Part shown: in pieces, positions 43,958 to 53,817 of the stretch | Layout of the letters: the number at the start of each line of letters is the position of its first letter | Numbering within the stretch: position 1 is the first letter of the stretch | Assembly (NCBI GenBank): GCA_025370845.1 | Contig: JAMXFF010000023.1 | Span: 61,013 to 122,939 of the forward strand | Direction: 5' to 3' | From: Laspinema palackyanum D2a | Lineage (GTDB): Bacteria > Cyanobacteriota > Cyanobacteriia > Cyanobacteriales > Laspinemataceae | Length of the DNA stretch: 61,927 nucleotides | The notes under the pieces: generated by a model | Databases searched by the model: none | Told to the model about the DNA's origin: nothing | What the model saw: only the letters and a program-made list of their open reading frames with translations | Program-made: the position numbers and the translations under genes

Positions 43958-46042
43958 TTACAAGTACCCCTCTTCGTATTCTTCTTCTGTAGTATTAATA
44001 AAGCCGCTTTCAGATTCTGCTGCCCAACGCAGTAACTCAATATTAAAACTTAACTCCGCTATAGTAGGAGAAGCAAGTAAACGGTGTAAAGACAATTCAA
44101 TAAGCAAGGCATCTCGCAGTCGAGAAATAAGTTGGATAGCTAGAAGAGAATTTCCTCCTAATTCAAAAAAATTATCGTTGATACTAATAAGCGGTACGCC
44201 TAAAACTTGTTGCCAAATTTGAGCTATTTGTTGTTCTAGTTGGTTTCCAGGTACTCCGCATTCGCCGTCTTTTTGACGTTTCAACTGCCACTTTATATCC
44301 AATTGTTCGAGAATATTTTCAAATTCACCTGCATGAAATCGCTGACTAAGTTGAGAACGCTGGATTTTACAAATGGCAGTTTTGGAGATAGTTTTTTTAT
44401 CTACTGGAATCAAATAATCTGGATTGACTCCCACTTTGTTGAGTACGGAAGTGCGAATCTCCTGAAGCAGATTCATCAAAGCATCGTCATCCCAAAATTT
44501 TGGATTGAAAAAGATAGCTAATTTATCAGTATTGCTTCCAGCAAGTCTTACAGCACAAGCGGCTGTATAAGAAATTTCTATTCCTTCAACTTCTTCAACA
44601 GCCGCTTCAATTTCGTGGCCGTAGTGATTAAGTCCATTGATTATAATTACATCTTTCTGCCTTCCGGTAATTGTTAAACGCCCTGAGCGAAGAAATCCTA
44701 AATCTCCCGTGTTAAACCAGCCATCTTCAGTAAAAGCTTCTTGGTTGGCCAGGGGATTTTCATAATAACCACCAGTAACCGAGGCACCTTTTACCTGCAC
44801 CCGTCCAATTATTTCTTCTTCAATTACCTGATTGCTATCATCCACAATTCGCATAGCAAAACCGGGAATAGGCGCTCCCACTTCCACAAATTTTTGTTCG
44901 TCTGTGGTTAAATTTAACAAAAAAGTTTCCGAATAGGTAACTCCTGAAGATGTCTCAGACATTCCCCAGGCTGGGTGTATTGCTGTATCAGGTAGTTGAT
45001 AGAATGTGAGCAACTGCAAAAATCTTCTGGCGGTTTTGGCAGTGATAGCTTCCCCTCCATTGAGAATAAACCGCATCGAAGATAAATCCCATTTGGGGGT
45101 TGCTTGGGTGGGGCGGTTTTCTAGTTTTTCATTAAGCAGCCCGTAGGCAAAATTAGGTGCCCACGTAATCGTAGCTCGATAGAGAGAAATCCAGTCCAAC
45201 CATTTTGTAGGTTTTTGCAAAACTAATTCTGTGGGAGCATGGATTTGCTGACAGGCTAGATACACATCCCGGAGGTGAAACATAATTAGTCCCCCAACAT
45301 GATCTAGGGGAAACCAATTTACTGAGATATCATCACGGGTAAAACTGTTCAGAGCAGCAGTACCCATGCAACGTGCAATGAGACTTGTATGGCTCTGCAT
45401 AACAGCTTTTGGCGTACCCGTACTTCCAGAAGTCAAAAGCAAAATCGCTAAATCTTCCGGCTGGCTGTTATACCAGTTCAAATCTGGTTCGCAGTCGCGC
45501 AACTCATCAATAGTTTCAACTTGAAATTTTTCTAAATTAAAAAATTTTGATAGTTCGCGAATTTTAGGAGCTAAAGAATCACCTGTCAGCACGAGGGGTT
45601 TCTCCAACATCTGCCAAACATTCTGAAGTTTGCTTGTGGTACTATTAACTTCCTCATAGGATGGAGCAATCGATATCGGTACTGGTACAAAGCCCCCCAA
45701 CACACAGCCCCAAAAAGCAGAAATGAAATCTTGATTGTCTTTTAGTTGAAAAATTACCTTATCTTGAGGTTTGAGTCCTAGCTTTTTCAATCCAGCCAAA
45801 ATCCTTTGGGCATCCTGCCATAATTCTCGATAAGATTGAAATTTATCGGTTCCATCAGGTTGAATGTAGATAATACCTTTAGTTGAGTGTTGAGTGGCTC
45901 GTTGCAGTACCTCTGCTAAAGTTTTAGAAGCATCTTCTGGGTATTGCAACGGTTCCCCGTAACTGATGGCTAGTTTTTTTGCCTCTAAGGATGCTGGTGT
46001 CTCTGGTGTCATAAGAGTGATGGTATCATTGAGAACTGGCAT
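43958..46042 (-). CDS. Starter unit: acyl-AMP ligase fused to a carrier domain (FAAL-like A-T)
   Basis: A 694-residue loading protein. Adenylating domain (about 20-570): LLTSGSTGTPKAVMQSHTSL (A3), NWFPLDHVGGLIMFH, HPAWGMSETSSGVTYSE, and a late TGRQKDVIIINGLNHY, the FAAL-type pattern, where the A8-like end differs from amino-acid A domains. Carrier (about 610-680): DNFFELGGNSLLAIQL, Ser for phosphopantetheine, then an acidic tail ending EEEYEEGYL that fits the TubC domain of the next protein. It should activate a free carboxylic acid and start the line. Chain length cannot be read. The ATG at 46042 is preferred; a TTG at 46102 would add 20 residues. First gene of the operon; only a degraded ketosynthase lies upstream. 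Confidence 0.85.
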   Translation of the reverse strand: MPVLNDTITLMTPETPASLEAKKLAISYGEPLQYPEDASKTLAEVLQRATQHSTKGIIYIQPDGTDKFQSYRELWQDAQRILAGLKKLGLKPQDKVIFQLKDNQDFISAFWGCVLGGFVPVPISIAPSYEEVNSTTSKLQNVWQMLEKPLVLTGDSLAPKIRELSKFFNLEKFQVETIDELRDCEPDLNWYNSQPEDLAILLLTSGSTGTPKAVMQSHTSLIARCMGTAALNSFTRDDISVNWFPLDHVGGLIMFHLRDVYLACQQIHAPTELVLQKPTKWLDWISLYRATITWAPNFAYGLLNEKLENRPTQATPKWDLSSMRFILNGGEAITAKTARRFLQLLTFYQLPDTAIHPAWGMSETSSGVTYSETFLLNLTTDEQKFVEVGAPIPGFAMRIVDDSNQVIEEEIIGRVQVKGASVTGGYYENPLANQEAFTEDGWFNTGDLGFLRSGRLTITGRQKDVIIINGLNHYGHEIEAAVEEVEGIEISYTAACAVRLAGSNTDKLAIFFNPKFWDDDALMNLLQEIRTSVLNKVGVNPDYLIPVDKKTISKTAICKIQRSQLSQRFHAGEFENILEQLDIKWQLKRQKDGECGVPGNQLEQQIAQIWQQVLGVPLISINDNFFELGGNSLLAIQLISRLRDALLIELSLHRLLASPTIAELSFNIELLRWAAESESGFINTTEEEYEEGYL

Positions 46043-46187
46043 ATTTTTTGACACTTTCAAAGTTGGGTTAAATTCAAGAAAGATAGAGGGGTGGAGGAGC
46101 AATCGCGCTCTCTACTTTTTCGTTGTGTCAATTTAAAGAAGGATAGAGGGGCGATCGCTTCCTTGCTGCCGAGATTTTGATATGTAA

Positions 46188-46634
46188 CTAGGGGCGATCG
46201 CTCACACTTAATTGAATGTTGAGGTAATCGCTGCTATATATGCCAATAAACACTCCTGTTTTTGAACCGGCAAGATTTTCCGGCACCTGCCCGCCATCTT
46301 CCAGGGCTTCCCAAGCTACTTCCAGCAGCAGCCGTTGCTGCAGGCTTCTCGCGGAGAAATTCCGAAAAATTCTGCATCAAACTTCGTCTATTTTATCTAC
46401 AAAGCCGCCCCAGCGGGTTTTGATTTTGCCCGGTTTAGTTCCCTCCGGGTCATAGAAATTATCCAAGTTCCAGCGGTCTTCTGGCACTTCGGCGATCGCA
46501 TCTACGCCATCTCGCAGCAGTTTCCAGAAGGCTTCTGGGCTGTTGGCATTCCCAGGGAAGCGGCAGCCTATACCTATAATCGCGATCGGTTCTTTTTCCG
46601 AGGTATTCATATTTTTTGATGTATTTTGAGTCAT
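46188..46634 (-). pseudogene. Degraded polyketide ketosynthase (N-terminal fragment)
   Basis: Read on the minus strand, the frame starts MTQNTSKNMNTSEKEPIAII, then GIGCRFPGNANSPEAFWKLL and EVPEDRWNLDNFYDP: an unmistakable KS N-terminus. After KIDEV the frame ends at a stop, but [10 protein letters not shown] continues in another frame, and [20 protein letters not shown] and [12 protein letters not shown] in a third. At least two indels, including loss of the usual SMDPQ-type codons before QRLLLE. Reading stops for good at 46188. So a type I PKS once preceded the FAAL gene and has been lost. Confidence 0.88.
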
Positions 46635-47242
46635 TAAGTGTTCCTAAGATGTTGTTAGTTAATCTCGCCAAAGAAATGGCGGTCAGATTATCGGATTCCG
46701 GGGCTGTCGGTGCTGAAAAATTACAATAAAAAGCATGGATATGGAATCGAGGTGCGACAAGCGATCGCCTTGGCCGGTACGTTCCGTCCTGGCGAATTAT
46801 CTATTGGTCAAACCCAATAATTTGTAATGGGAATGCTCTTTTACTACGAAGGGGATTTACAAAAATGGGATGCTTGCGCTTTCTTGAACATTACATAAAT
46901 TCCTAAATTTTTCCTATCTTTTAATTTTTTTAGATGGAGAGCGCAGGAAAATTTATTGGGCATAATTTGCATCGGTTTTCAGCGTCAAATATTTTAGGGT
47001 AAACTCGTCCTAATCATAAGATGCCAATTCCTACATCTAGCCACTAGCGGAAAGCCGGTAGCCAGCTTTTTCAGCCGGATGGTAGGTGCGATCGCTTATT
47101 GGCTGGCGAGCGATCGCCCGCTCTCGAAGCCAAGATGCAGCAACGCCGCTGTCTTTTTCGCAAGTAAACCTGTGCTCCCTCGGTTCCCTTTTTGGTCGAT
47201 CGCTTTTAACAACTTCATTTTTGTCATCTATCTTTTGACATA

Positions 47243-47932
47243 TTTAGCCTACCTCTATAAATAAATGCTCGTCAAGAGTAAAAACTTAAAGTTTGTGTGA
47301 AGAAACCGAAAAAGAATGTAAAAACTCAACATTTCCTGACTTGAGCAAGATTTGGGGATACCCATTTTGGGCCACAGTTGGGGGGCGTGCCATCAGAAGG
47401 GCGATTCGCTGACGCGCATGGCGTGCTCGGCTTGGACGGGAGGCCGTCCTGTGGACTAGCTATCCCGTTCGATAAAACTACTCCTTCAATCTCGCGATCG
47501 CAAGAGCCTAGTAGCCTTCTTACCGGCTTGGCTCGATCAAACAGCGATCGAGGCTTATGTGTAATCTTTGCTCCAGACACAGTATCAGTTTGCACGGTTA
47601 AACCCGATCGCGCCACTCAAGTTTGGCTTTTTAAGATCGCAAGTTAAGATTTACTCGGATTAATTTACCAAACCCTTTATTGGCTAAGGGTTATGGCATT
47701 GTAAAGTTTTTTAGCGATCGCGGCTAAGTTGCTAAACTTGATAAAATGTTGCTTATCTTGCGAAATCCCCCGTTATCGCCCGATCGGGTTAAGTGCCTGT
47801 GCAGAATTAATGACACAGCCAACTCATGGTAAAATAAGGCTTTCAGCCCGATTAAATGTGTAATTTATTGGGTTTAGCCAGATTAGATGCTCGTCACGGG
47901 CAAAACTAAAGATTTGTGTTAAGAATCCGAAA
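47243..47932. repeat. Two imperfect copies of a ~65-bp sequence
   Basis: Copies at 47243-47311 and 47873-47932, same orientation, about 620 bp apart. The second half (GTTTGTGTGAAGAAACCGAAA against GATTTGTGTTAAGAATCCGAAA) matches at about 18 of 22 positions. The coordinates given span both copies and the interval. Function unknown. Confidence 0.5.
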
Positions 47933-48491
47933 CTTGAGGAGGCCAGTTTATCTAATGTGGGGGTGCGTGCCGTGATTCGAGGAGCGTGTAGGCGTCCTCG
48001 TCGAGAGCCGTTGGCCGAAGCGCGATCCTCGGACGGACTCTAGGCCATTGGAAAGCCGCAACGCTTACGCTTTCCGCACGCGCGTGTTCTCTGCTGAGCT
48101 GGCAAAATGCACTCCGAATTCTGGAACTGGCGTTCTTAGGTCATACGAGAAGCGATCGCGCTCATTGCCCCTAAATGATGAAACGTCAAGCCGCTTAAGT
48201 GAACAGATTGCTAGAGGGGCATTTTTATAGGCTGTTTTTAATGGGAGAACAGATGATCATTTTGCTCTGAAGGAGGAAAGGAAATTGCTGCCTGGAATGG
48301 CGTAGCGGCAGCAGATTCCAATAGAAGGATTTTTGTGCGACACAGCATCTAGGGAAATTTTGGGCCAATTTCTCGTGACTCAAGGAGCAAAGGGCCTCTG
48401 ACGGCATTGTTTGCGAATAAGTATTAAATATTTACAGGTTGTACATTTTCTTAATATAAATAAATAACCCAAGAAAGGGGTATGACCCCCC

Positions 48492-48521
48492 TTGACAGTC
48501 ATCTATCTAAAGAAATAGATT
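48492..48521 (+). promoter_or_regulatory. Possible promoter of the ILEI-repeat cassette
   Basis: TTGACA at 48492-48497 and TAGATT at 48516-48521, spacer 18 bp. It lies 350 bp upstream of the first start codon, so a long leader would result. Weak support. Confidence 0.3.
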
Positions 48522-48871
48522 GTATCTGTCGAAAGATAGAAAAAAGTTGGCTAGTTTCCAACAAGGCGAGAAAAAGTCTTGCCTCTGTCAGTAGGGATTG
48601 CGTCACTACCAGGTTGAGGATAAAAAATTGAATTCTCACGCATCTATTTTTTCAGAAGGCAGGGAGCGATCGTCAGATATAAGTCAAAACTTTTGGCAGC
48701 ACTGGCAGCAGTATCGATATTATCTTTATCATTGCTGCGTTGAAAAGTCTGTGGGCGATAAGGACGGGGGTTCGTTTTTTTATTACTACTTAGAAATAGC
48801 TCAATATTGAGCGACTGAATGATTCACATATTGCCTTATAGAATCGGCTCCTTTTACAGACATCTTAATTG

Positions 48872-51800
48872 ATGTTTTTACCTACTACTCATACCTCATC
48901 TCAAACCATGACCCACTCTAAAACTTTTACTATCCAAGCTAAATCTGAAGGTTGCATAGAAATAAACAACAAGGTTGTTACTTATGGCAGTGCCTCTATC
49001 ACAATGAATGGAATAGAAGTGCTTCCAATCCCAATCAAAGGGGATGGCACTGGAAAAACAAGAGGACTGCATGTAGCGGTTATTAATGAGCAAGATGGTT
49101 CTGTTGTCCAAAAAGAACACTTTAAGACATACGATTCATCGGAAGAGGCTAGTAGATTTGCCAAATTGATTGAAGAGATTCCTATCGGACGTATAGTAGC
49201 TCTTGCTATTTGTGATGAAGCGTCGAGATATATAACAGGAGATCATGGTACAGAGAATCAAGCGGCCATTAACGCTTGTCAAAAGTTGGGTAGCAAAAAG
49301 ATAGAGCAACTCAAGTACCGGGATTCATATGTGCTAATAGGACATAAAGGCTTTTTAGGGAGTCAAACGGTAGAATGCTTGAGGAAAGGCTTGCCTGCTT
49401 CTGGTGACTTCCAGAAGAAATATTTTTTAGAAATCCAAGCTAAATCTGAAGGGAAAAGAGAACGCGGTGTTGTTACTAATGGCAGTGCTTCTATCATAGT
49501 GAATGGAATGGAAGCACTCCCAATCCCAATCAAAGGAGATGGCACTGGAAAAACAAGAGGACTGCATGTAGCGGTTATTAATGAGCAAGATGGTTCTGTT
49601 GTCCAAAAAGAACACTTTAAGACACACGATTCATCGGAAGAGGCTAGTAGATTTGCTAAATTGATTGAAGAGATTCCTATCGGACGTATAGTAGCTCTTG
49701 CTATTTGTGATGAAGGTGCAGCATTTATAACAGGAGTTAACGGCGGTAAAAAAAATCAGGATGCCATTGACGCTTGTAAAAAGTTGGGTAGCACAAAGAT
49801 ACAGGAACTCAAGTGGCGTGATTCATACGTACTGATAGGACACAAAGATGTTTTGCAGAGTCAAACGGTAGAATTATTAAATACAGATTCTCAAGCTTAT
49901 GTCGAATTCAAAAAGAGAAATCCTATAGAAATAAAAGTCATATCTGAAGGAAAACGAGAAAGCGGTGTTGTTACTAATGGCAGGGCTTCTATAACAGTAA
50001 ATGGGGAAGCAGTTATAAATGTTAGCACTGAAAACAACAGGGGACTGCATGTAGCTGTAATTAGTGAGCAAGATGGTTCTGTTGTTAAAACAGAACGCTT
50101 TAAGACATATGATAAGTTTGAAGAAGCTAGTAGATTTGCCAAATTTATTCAAGATGTTTCTGTGGGGCGTTTAGTTGCTATTGCTGTTTGTGATGAAGGC
50201 TCAAAATATATAACAGGAACAAAAAGTTCGGATGGGAAAAGGAATCAAGAAGCGATTGATGCTTGTAAGAGTTTGGGTAGCACGAATATAGAGCAACTCC
50301 AGTGGCGTGATTCATGGGTGCTGATAGGGCAAAAAGGAAGGGTAAAAACTATCGAGGTACGCGAAGAAAGAAACTCTTCTGCTTCAGCAAGTGTATCTGC
50401 TTTAATTTCGTCCCGAGAAAATCTTTTGAAAAAAATACACAATAAACAGGGTATTTCTGCTCGTATTTCACTTACAGAAGATTATCAGACAGGCGATTTA
50501 GAGAATCGTATCAGTTTTTTTTACCGAGCTATTATTTCTTTCCCCATTGGCACTACGGAAGCAAAATTAACGGCAGTTCAAGATATTGAAGTAGAAATTG
50601 ATGGGAAAAAATATACTTTAAATCCTGCTACACCTGTCACTGTACCAACTAACGCACTGGGGAAAATGGTGCTTATAAAAAAAGCAGCGGAACTAAATAT
50701 TCCGGCAATCAAAGTACGTACTAGCGAAATGAGAGCGGATGAAAGCTATATTGTATGTATTGATTCCCCAGCATACTACAAAATAGCAGATTTAGAACCT
50801 GATGCTATTGCTAAGAATAGAAATGAATTAAACATTAAGAGCAAATTTTCGGATCAGAAATGTAATGATGTGCAGAATGTCATTACCAGGTTAGCAAGTG
50901 CGTATCAAAATACTTATCACTATGTAGAAGGAGCAAATGGAACCTGCCGCGATCGCTATGTCCGTCCTCACAATATGGAGGATTTACATTGGAAATACAG
51001 CAAAGAGAGTGGAATAACGAATTTGACTCCTCAGCAGGCACACGAAGAGACAAAAAGTGCAAAATTAAAAAGTCTTGATTGGAAACCAGGGCAAAGTTTG
51101 TTTGAGGATATTGGTAAGGCATTTATAAGTGCTCAAGAGATTGTCGTTCACACAGTAACGTCACGAGCTGTTACTGCATATAAACTGGTTGAAAATGCTG
51201 TCAAAACAGTAGAAGATGTAGCTGTTGATACGGCAAATATAATCACCAAGGTTGCAGAGGATGAATACAATGGCGTTGTAAAAATAGGGAATAACCTAGT
51301 ACACGGAAATATTAGTGGGGCTGTTAGTGATGCAATTTACATGGAATCAGCAATTATTAGCGATGTATTCACTGGTGGTGAAAATATTACATCCCATTTA
51401 GTTGAAGGAAGCAAAAATGCTGTGGTTATTACCTTTAAATCAATTGTGGGAGACGTTCAGTATATTTTGGATCATACGGGCAAGTTAGGCGAAGCTATCG
51501 AAGGTTGTCTAAAGGAAATTGAACTTGAGGCTGAACACCTCCTTGTTTGGTTGGCGGAAGAACTTGGCTGGGATGATATTTTGAAAGTCCAAAAAGCGAT
51601 TGAACGGACTTTTAAGGATGGGATGGACAAAATGCCTAACATCATTAAAAATCTCAAAACTCAAATTGATGCAGGCTTTAAAACTATCAAAACCGATCTT
51701 CATTCAAATATTCAGCAGGCTCGCGAGTATTTTGGCGCAAATTCTAATTTGATTGCCCAAGGTGAAAATGACCATGCTACTTTAGACAAAGCTCACGAGC

Positions 51801-53005
51801 ATACTGACTGGTTGATGTCAAAAGTAACATCAGATTCAGATACTTCAACAAGTGATAATTTTGCTGTACCGGAACCGCCTCAAGATTTGTTGGATGCCAT
51901 GGAAGGCATCATCAAGACGTTGAGTGATAAAATTGGAAATGATACAATTTTGCAAAAGGCCATCAAGAATTTAGAAGACGATTTCCGGGATCTTTTTCAA
52001 GGATCTTTACTGGATGCTCCCAAAAAAATGATTCTGATTGTTTTAGATTTGGCCGAAATTATTGCTGATGTAGCGATTGACCTCGTTAATACCATAGTTG
52101 ATGTGCTGCTAGATTGTTTCAGTTCACTGATTCAATGGTTTCAACGACTGCTAAATATACCAATCAAATTGCCATTTATCACCGACATTTATAAAATGCT
52201 GACAAAGGGAGAACAGTTGACCATACTTAGCTTTAGCTCTCTTATGGTTGCTATACCTGCGAAATTTATTGCTGAATTCTTTGGGGATAATCTCGCGAAA
52301 CTGACTCCCTCAGCTTCAAAAGGTTTGACTTCTGTACAAAAATGGTTTGGTTATCTTTATGCAGGTTGCCAGTTCGGAAATGGTATACTCAACTGCATAC
52401 TAGACTTGCCACCTTCCGCAGTTGCTCAAGGGGCGAATAATATTGAATTACAACCGGTTGTAAACGGTCAACTCCAGCAGCCTCTAAGTGGAAATAATAA
52501 CCCTCCACAGCAGTCAAATATCATGATAGGTTCGTTACTTACTATAGATTTCCTTTCTCAGATATTTGGGAGTCCAAGTGGCGATCATTATCTTTGGCGA
52601 ATCCCGGACAATAAAGAAGAGGAAGCTCCTTTCGACATAATGGTAGTGATTTGGGCTTACCAGTGTTTGCTATTTGTAGTAGATTTCGCTTTTGCAATCA
52701 ATAGTGAACGTGCTGAAGATAGTGATAACGGTTTATTCATTCAGTTCGTTTTAGAATTATTTCATTTAGGTCTGTTTTTGTTCTATAACGAAGGTGATTC
52801 AAAAAATCATCCAGATCAAAAATGGAATTATATAAATACGGCTCTCTTTTTAGACCCATTTGAAGGTCTAATCCAAGTAGGAAGAACTCAGCTTGTAATG
52901 GGGTGGACTGAAGGCGGTTCATATGCAGTGGTTCCAGTAAGCGATATTTTTTTTCAATCTGCGTATGCATTTCTGTATGGCAAAGGTATTTCTGATCAGT
53001 CTTGA
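48872..53005 (+). CDS. Large protein with three ILEI/FAM3-like repeats and a helical, membrane-active-looking C-terminal half
   Basis: A 1377-residue protein. Three ILEI-like repeats (about 20-160, 185-325, 345-485), each with (G)LHVAVI(N/S)EQDGSVV, an 'EEASRFAKxIxxxxxGRxVA' helix-strand, (A)ICDE/(A)VCDE, and a terminal (W/Y)RDS(Y/W)VLIG(H/Q)K. The third is the best match (SVGRLVAIAVCDEGSKYITG). ILEI/FAM3 domains are known in animal secreted cytokine-like proteins and glycan enzymes, and in some bacteria. The middle (500-740) has no known domain. From about 745 the protein is long amphipathic helices with strongly hydrophobic stretches (for example MILIVLDLAEIIADVAIDLV near 1053), like pore-forming or tail-type proteins. 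No signal peptide. Start ATG 48872 or 48908 is undecided. It overlaps the protease gene by 4 bp. Confidence 0.75.
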   Translation: MFLPTTHTSSQTMTHSKTFTIQAKSEGCIEINNKVVTYGSASITMNGIEVLPIPIKGDGTGKTRGLHVAVINEQDGSVVQKEHFKTYDSSEEASRFAKLIEEIPIGRIVALAICDEASRYITGDHGTENQAAINACQKLGSKKIEQLKYRDSYVLIGHKGFLGSQTVECLRKGLPASGDFQKKYFLEIQAKSEGKRERGVVTNGSASIIVNGMEALPIPIKGDGTGKTRGLHVAVINEQDGSVVQKEHFKTHDSSEEASRFAKLIEEIPIGRIVALAICDEGAAFITGVNGGKKNQDAIDACKKLGSTKIQELKWRDSYVLIGHKDVLQSQTVELLNTDSQAYVEFKKRNPIEIKVISEGKRESGVVTNGRASITVNGEAVINVSTENNRGLHVAVISEQDGSVVKTERFKTYDKFEEASRFAKFIQDVSVGRLVAIAVCDEGSKYITGTKSSDGKRNQEAIDACKSLGSTNIEQLQWRDSWVLIGQKGRVKTIEVREERNSSASASVSALISSRENLLKKIHNKQGISARISLTEDYQTGDLENRISFFYRAIISFPIGTTEAKLTAVQDIEVEIDGKKYTLNPATPVTVPTNALGKMVLIKKAAELNIPAIKVRTSEMRADESYIVCIDSPAYYKIADLEPDAIAKNRNELNIKSKFSDQKCNDVQNVITRLASAYQNTYHYVEGANGTCRDRYVRPHNMEDLHWKYSKESGITNLTPQQAHEETKSAKLKSLDWKPGQSLFEDIGKAFISAQEIVVHTVTSRAVTAYKLVENAVKTVEDVAVDTANIITKVAEDEYNGVVKIGNNLVHGNISGAVSDAIYMESAIISDVFTGGENITSHLVEGSKNAVVITFKSIVGDVQYILDHTGKLGEAIEGCLKEIELEAEHLLVWLAEELGWDDILKVQKAIERTFKDGMDKMPNIIKNLKTQIDAGFKTIKTDLHSNIQQAREYFGANSNLIAQGENDHATLDKAHEHTDWLMSKVTSDSDTSTSDNFAVPEPPQDLLDAMEGIIKTLSDKIGNDTILQKAIKNLEDDFRDLFQGSLLDAPKKMILIVLDLAEIIADVAIDLVNTIVDVLLDCFSSLIQWFQRLLNIPIKLPFITDIYKMLTKGEQLTILSFSSLMVAIPAKFIAEFFGDNLAKLTPSASKGLTSVQKWFGYLYAGCQFGNGILNCILDLPPSAVAQGANNIELQPVVNGQLQQPLSGNNNPPQQSNIMIGSLLTIDFLSQIFGSPSGDHYLWRIPDNKEEEAPFDIMVVIWAYQCLLFVVDFAFAINSERAEDSDNGLFIQFVLELFHLGLFLFYNEGDSKNHPDQKWNYINTALFLDPFEGLIQVGRTQLVMGWTEGGSYAVVPVSDIFFQSAYAFLYGKGISDQS

Positions 53006-53817
53006 GCAACTATGGAGAAACTGCTTTACCTTTGAGAAAAACAGGAATAAGTGGAGCAGCCATCTGTATTGGTCATTTAGATACAGGTGTCTGCCTCTCT
53101 AGCAATCTTGGACTACGAGACTTTGTAGAGGAATTCAGGTTCTTTGATGAAGATGGTCGCCTTGTTTCTACAACTCCCACCGATACAGGCACACATGGGA
53201 CACAGACCGCCGCCATCATTCATCAAATTGCCCCCGATGCCAAGCTTTTTGCCGCCGCCGTTATTGATGAAGGGCATATTTATACCCGGATTCTGGCTGG
53301 ATTAGAGTGGCTCCTGAATCAGCCCATCCAAGTCTTAGCAATGGCAATTGGTGTCCCGATACAAAGCCTACTTTTTGAAAGAATGCTCGAAAAGCTGGTA
53401 GCCAAAGATATCCTCATTGTGGTGCCATCCGGCAACAGTGGAACTGGAGTTATATTCACCCCAGCTTGGTCTCCCCACGTCCTCACAGTGGGAGCAGTAG
53501 ATGCCAATAACCAACCTGCTCCCTATTCTAGTAGCATCAACGCTAAAGATGGTGATTGCATCAAACCCGAAATTCTCGCCCCAGGAGAGATAGAACAACA
53601 GAAGGGAACTTCGATGGCAAGTTCCTATGTCGCTGGAGTAGCGGCCTTGTTAAGACAACAATTTCCCAAACTCACTGCAATGGAGATAAGAGAAAAGCTA
53701 ATAGCCTGTTGCAACCCCGTTTCAAAGGAATATGAATACAAAGTAAAGTTTGGCGTGATTGATATGAATAAAGTCATGACATTGTTTGATACGAATGCAA
53801 AATCGGAAAATGCCTGA
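53002..53817 (+). CDS. Subtilisin-like serine protease (S8), minimal
   Basis: A 271-residue protease. The catalytic triad is visible: Asp in CIGHLDTGVCLS, His in TDTGTHGTQTAAI, Ser in KGTSMASSYVAGVAALL; the oxyanion Asn is in VPSGNSGTG. At 271 residues it is the bare catalytic domain, with no propeptide and no signal peptide, so it should act in the cytoplasm on a specific partner. It begins at TTG 53002 within the stop region of the ILEI-repeat gene (TTGA overlap), pointing to translational coupling; no ATG lies in a suitable place. The likely substrate is the large upstream protein (inference). The next gene overlaps its end by 8 bp. Confidence 0.85.
   Translation: MSNYGETALPLRKTGISGAAICIGHLDTGVCLSSNLGLRDFVEEFRFFDEDGRLVSTTPTDTGTHGTQTAAIIHQIAPDAKLFAAAVIDEGHIYTRILAGLEWLLNQPIQVLAMAIGVPIQSLLFERMLEKLVAKDILIVVPSGNSGTGVIFTPAWSPHVLTVGAVDANNQPAPYSSSINAKDGDCIKPEILAPGEIEQQKGTSMASSYVAGVAALLRQQFPKLTAMEIREKLIACCNPVSKEYEYKVKFGVIDMNKVMTLFDTNAKSENA

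Larger units (their letters stand above)
46635..48871. other. 2.2-kb region without a supportable gene
   Basis: Many short frames but none with family resemblance, ribosome-binding site and plausible composition together. It holds HIP1 sites and two related stretches: 47243-47311 and 47873-47932 (both with TTTAGCC, ATGCTCGTCA and TTTGTGT-AAGAA-CCGAAA). A promoter-like TTGACA (48492-48497) and TAGATT (48516-48521) lie 350 bp before the ILEI-repeat gene. Confidence 0.5.

Noticed and set aside
47326-47647. Frames on both strands in the gene-poor region
   Set aside because: No ribosome-binding site, opposite overlapping frames, and no recognisable motif.
48598-48810. 70-codon frame before the ILEI-repeat gene
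   Set aside because: Weak start, odd composition (WQHWQQYRYYLYHCC) and no ribosome-binding site; more likely leader DNA.
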